A DNA stretch of 5,900 bases from Patescibacteria group bacterium (GTDB taxonomy: Bacteria > Patescibacteriota > Microgenomatia > UBA12405): positions 1-5,900 of the forward strand of contig JAHIEZ010000071.1 in the NCBI GenBank assembly GCA_018901355.1, read 5' to 3'. The notes beneath the pieces are model-generated. The model was not told where the DNA came from and ran no database searches. It saw nothing but the letters and a program-made list of their open reading frames with translations. How positions within the stretch are numbered: the first letter of the stretch is position 1; the number at the start of each line of letters is the position of its first letter. The position numbers were made by a program, and so were the translations under genes. Below, one piece after another: positions 4,938 through 5,900 of this stretch.

Positions 4938-5900
4938 TTAGCGAATGGAGATAGCGTAGAGATTTTTAGTGGCGGGACTGTAGGCTGAGGTAAGAGTGAT
5001 AATGCGATTGCCATCTGACCAAGGGTAGACGGTGTCTGCTTGAAATTCGCCGGCGAAAAGGGTCTGAGTATTGGTGTTGTCGTATTCAACGGTTTTAATT
5101 TGAGAATCAGAAACATAGACAATGTTGTTGGAGTTGGGTAGCCAAAAAGGACGAGAAATGCTTTCAACCGAACCTAAGAGAAAATTGGTGTCGTCTTTGA
5201 TGTCATAGATATAATAATGGTTGGCTTGAAGGTCCCGGTGTTGGGTTTGTTGGCTTTGGGCGGGAGGGGGAGTAATATAGCTGTCTTTCATTTGACCGTC
5301 ATGGTCGGCCAGATAGAGAACTTTTTCTTCTGAGGAAGAATAAGAAATGTTTTTAGCTGAGGTGGTGGAAACAACTTGGCGAATTTGTTCAGGGAGATCT
5401 TTTATCTTATTGTTGATAATTTCGGTGGTAAGTTGATCCCATTCCTGTTTGATAAGAGAAAGCCGGGGGGTGATATCGTAAAGATTTTTGGAATTGGAGG
5501 TGGAGGTAAGGTCGATTAAATAAGTGGCAAGACCATTGGTGGCTAAAACAGAAAGAGAATCGGGGGAAAATTCAAAAGTAAAGTCAGACCAATTGAGATA
5601 GGGGAGATTGGAATAAAGTTGCTTGGGTAGGTTTTTATTTAGAGGAAGAGGTCGATCACTGAGACTCAGTTGATAAAGACCATTGTTGAGGGTGGCGGAA
5701 GCAGAAGCAACAGCGTAAATAATGGTAGTGTGGTCGGGGCTAACAACCGGATTGACGGCGCCGGTGTAAGTGAGAGGTTTTAGATCAGGAACGGCACGGA
5801 AAAGCTGGGCATCGGTTTGGTAAACGGTTTCTTTTTTGATTTGGACGGTTTTTTCCCAAGGCAGATAGCCATCCTTGATGATTTTAAGGTGGTATTGGTC
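4938..5900 (-). CDS. PEGA-domain / TolB-like beta-propeller protein, C-terminal part
   Basis: The frame is open from the right window edge to TAA at 4938-4940, so the start is off-window and only 320 residues are seen; the ATG at 5289-5291 is internal. Visible residues 1-30 (YHLKIIKDGYLPWEKTVQIK) match the end of a PEGA domain, followed by FRAVPDLKPLTYTG and propeller-like strands: PVVSPDHTTIIYAV (51-64), FTFEFSPDSLSVLAT (107-121), ISYSSSEEKVLYLA (185-198), RPFWLPNSNNIVYVS (250-264) and YPWSDGNRIITLT. A helical insert (about 148-178) splits the blades. Such proteins usually have an N-terminal membrane anchor and act outside the membrane in cell-envelope binding; that end is not visible here and the ligand is unknown. 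The product is rich in Thr, Ser, Pro and Asn because its coding strand is C-rich and G-poor. The family call is by recalled motif resemblance. Confidence 0.8.
   Translation of the reverse strand, partial: DQYHLKIIKDGYLPWEKTVQIKKETVYQTDAQLFRAVPDLKPLTYTGAVNPVVSPDHTTIIYAVASASATLNNGLYQLSLSDRPLPLNKNLPKQLYSNLPYLNWSDFTFEFSPDSLSVLATNGLATYLIDLTSTSNSKNLYDITPRLSLIKQEWDQLTTEIINNKIKDLPEQIRQVVSTTSAKNISYSSSEEKVLYLADHDGQMKDSYITPPPAQSQQTQHRDLQANHYYIYDIKDDTNFLLGSVESISRPFWLPNSNNIVYVSDSQIKTVEYDNTNTQTLFAGEFQADTVYPWSDGNRIITLTSAYSPATKNLYAISIR

Noticed and set aside
4553..5167. A 204-residue - strand ORF
   Set aside because: It runs in another frame of the PEGA protein gene and antisense to the small membrane gene; its Thr/Ser/Pro/Leu-rich composition follows from strand skew, and the PEGA frame has clear domain motifs.
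5289..5291. ATG as the start of the PEGA/propeller gene
   Set aside because: The same frame is open for 203 further codons to the window edge and encodes PEGA-like and propeller strands.

Overview
The window looks like bacterial chromosome from a low-GC organism with a compact genome, most likely a Candidate Phyla Radiation (Patescibacteria, perhaps Microgenomates-like) lineage. That placement is inference. It rests on the AT-rich sequence, the form of the leucyl-tRNA synthetase (visible protein opens with CRSYSALDAIARKKRMEGYN), an unexplained PEGA/beta-propeller surface protein of a kind common in those genomes, and tRNA genes without an encoded CCA. The standard bacterial code fits: the genes end in TAG or TAA and no in-frame TGA needs to be read through.

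Left part (1-3542, + strand): leuS, missing its N-terminus at the window edge, followed with no gap (TAG then ATG) by a complete M16-family zinc peptidase. leuS carries two kinds of repeat-like insertion in frame: a perfect 8-bp palindrome at 1362-1382 and runs of an AAGTYRM heptamer at 1923-1957 and 2152-2179.

Middle (3543-4598): about 400 bases of purine-rich DNA with no convincing gene. Next come two tRNA genes on the - strand, tRNA-Pro(CGG) followed by tRNA-Arg(CCT), which probably form one transcript. Immediately upstream of tRNA-Pro lies the most unusual structure in the window: three tandem 43-44-base units. Each begins with the first ten bases of tRNA-Pro, holds a 7-bp GC hairpin where the D-arm would be, and then resembles the tRNA up to the start of the anticodon arm. 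A plausible promoter lies beyond the array, so the array would be transcribed as a leader of the tRNA-Pro/Arg transcript. A further ~360 bases of AT-rich DNA without a clear gene follow, holding a likely promoter for the next gene.

Right part (4599-5900): a small one-pass membrane protein of unknown function on the + strand, converging at a 9-base gap with the C-terminal 320 residues of a PEGA-domain/TolB-like beta-propeller protein on the - strand, whose start lies beyond the right edge.

The + strand is G-rich over C and purine-rich throughout, including the non-coding DNA and the antisense strand of the PEGA gene. This suggests it is the leading replication strand. The two + strand genes leuS and the peptidase probably share a transcript, but no functional link between them, the tRNAs and the surface protein is evident.
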